Assembly (NCBI GenBank): GCA_934338765.1 | Contig: CAKRHL010000047.1 | Coordinates: 1 to 13,611 of the forward strand | Direction: 5' to 3' | Source of the DNA: an uncultured Lachnospiraceae bacterium | GTDB lineage: Bacteria; Bacillota; Clostridia; Lachnospirales; Lachnospiraceae | DNA length: 13,611 nt | Shown here: positions 13,270 to 13,611 of the stretch, in pieces | Layout of the letters: each line of letters starts with the position of its first letter | Numbering within the stretch: position 1 is the stretch's first letter | Notes under the pieces: model-generated | Told to the model about the DNA's origin: nothing | Databases searched by the model: none | The model's input: the letters and a program-made list of their open reading frames with translations, nothing else | Translations under genes and position numbers: made by a program

Positions 13270-13611
13270 TCATTAATAATTTTTGAAAGTATTCCGGCAA
13301 TGGCGCCTCAAATTCCATATATTCTTTTGTCCGTGGATGGATAAATCCCAGTGTCCTGGCATGAAGTGTCTGTCCCTTTAGATGGTAAGGACATTTCTGC
13401 GGTCCGTAAACCTGATCCCCTAAAATCGGATGACCAATGCTTGCCATATGAACACGGATCTGATGAGTCCGCCCGGTTTCCAGCTGACATTCCACATAAG
13501 TATATTTGTTATTTAAATGATCCAGAATATGATAATGTGTAATGGCCTCCTTTCCGTTTTTTTCATTCAAAGCCATCTTCTTTCGTTCAATCGGATGACG
13601 GCCTATCTTTC
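13256..13611 (-). CDS. RluA/RluD-family pseudouridine synthase, C-terminal part (5' end outside window)
   Basis: The frame is open to the window edge, so about 118 C-terminal residues are visible. They show the RluA-family signatures IGRHPIERKKMA at the start, then ECQLETGRTHQIRVHMASIGHPILGDQVYG and LHARTLGFIHPRT. These enzymes turn uridine into pseudouridine in 23S rRNA (RluD type) or other RNAs. The catalytic Asp in the HRLD motif lies upstream, outside the window. The stop codon overlaps a BlaI-type operator, and no clear terminator follows. RluD-like is preferred over RluB/E or TruB from the HPxxRKKM and GRTHQIR motifs, but the exact target is not decided. Confidence 0.9.
   Translation of the reverse strand, partial: KIGRHPIERKKMALNEKNGKEAITHYHILDHLNNKYTYVECQLETGRTHQIRVHMASIGHPILGDQVYGPQKCPYHLKGQTLHARTLGFIHPRTKEYMEFEAPLPEYFQKLLMNLQM

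Noticed and set aside
1..13611. tRNA, rRNA, CRISPR array, riboswitch or insertion sequence
   Set aside because: Looked for repeats, cloverleaf-like stems and transposase motifs on both strands and saw none. The leaders here are mostly short and hold promoters and operators, not structured RNA elements I could recognise.

Overview
The window looks like a low-to-middle GC Firmicute of class Clostridia, most likely Lachnospiraceae (inferred from protein style and gene order, not proven). Supporting signs are a biotin-dependent oxaloacetate decarboxylase with its alpha chain split from the biotin carrier, a DUF4321 gene, the Firmicute cluster yhbY-nadD-yqeK-rsfS, a Firmicute LexA with GAAC-N4-GTTY boxes, strong Shine-Dalgarno sites, and sigma-A promoters that nearly all have 17-base spacers.

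Layout. 1-1823 (+): end of the oxaloacetate decarboxylase beta subunit, then the carboxyltransferase (alpha) subunit, closed by a two-way terminator. 1976-2236 (-): small membrane protein DUF4321. 2445-4794 (+): two tandem LytR-CpsA-Psr (LCP) genes, each with its own promoter and terminator. 4894-6126 (-): secreted D-Ala-D-Ala carboxypeptidase. 6262-8172 (+): operon yhbY, nadD, yqeK, rsfS. 8184-9482 (+): an SOS module made of lexA (two LexA boxes) and a YneA-like membrane LysM protein (three LexA boxes in its own promoter). 9909-11309 (+): secreted N-acetylmuramoyl-L-alanine amidase. 11338-12408 (-): complete tyrosine recombinase. 12538-12906 (-): BlaI/MecI-type repressor, with two overlapping promoters and a spread of TACA-N2-TGTA operators upstream. 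13256-13611 (-): C-terminal part of an RluA-family pseudouridine synthase, running off the window.

How the genes fit together. Much of the window concerns the cell envelope: LCP ligases, carboxypeptidase, amidase, a LysM division-inhibitor candidate, and a repressor family that classically responds to beta-lactams. The clearest regulatory story is the lexA-yneA-like pair. LexA shows intact self-cleavage residues (A93-G94, S128, K165), and its presumed boxes cover both its own promoter and that of the downstream LysM gene. In the latter, two boxes form the arms of a perfect 16-bp inverted repeat that encloses the -10 element. This suggests a tightly repressed, damage-induced division checkpoint in the manner of Bacillus yneA. 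A second possible circuit is the orphan BlaI-like repressor, whose apparent operators overlap its own promoters and extend to the end of the neighbouring pseudouridine synthase gene. No tRNA, rRNA, CRISPR array, insertion sequence or prophage was seen.
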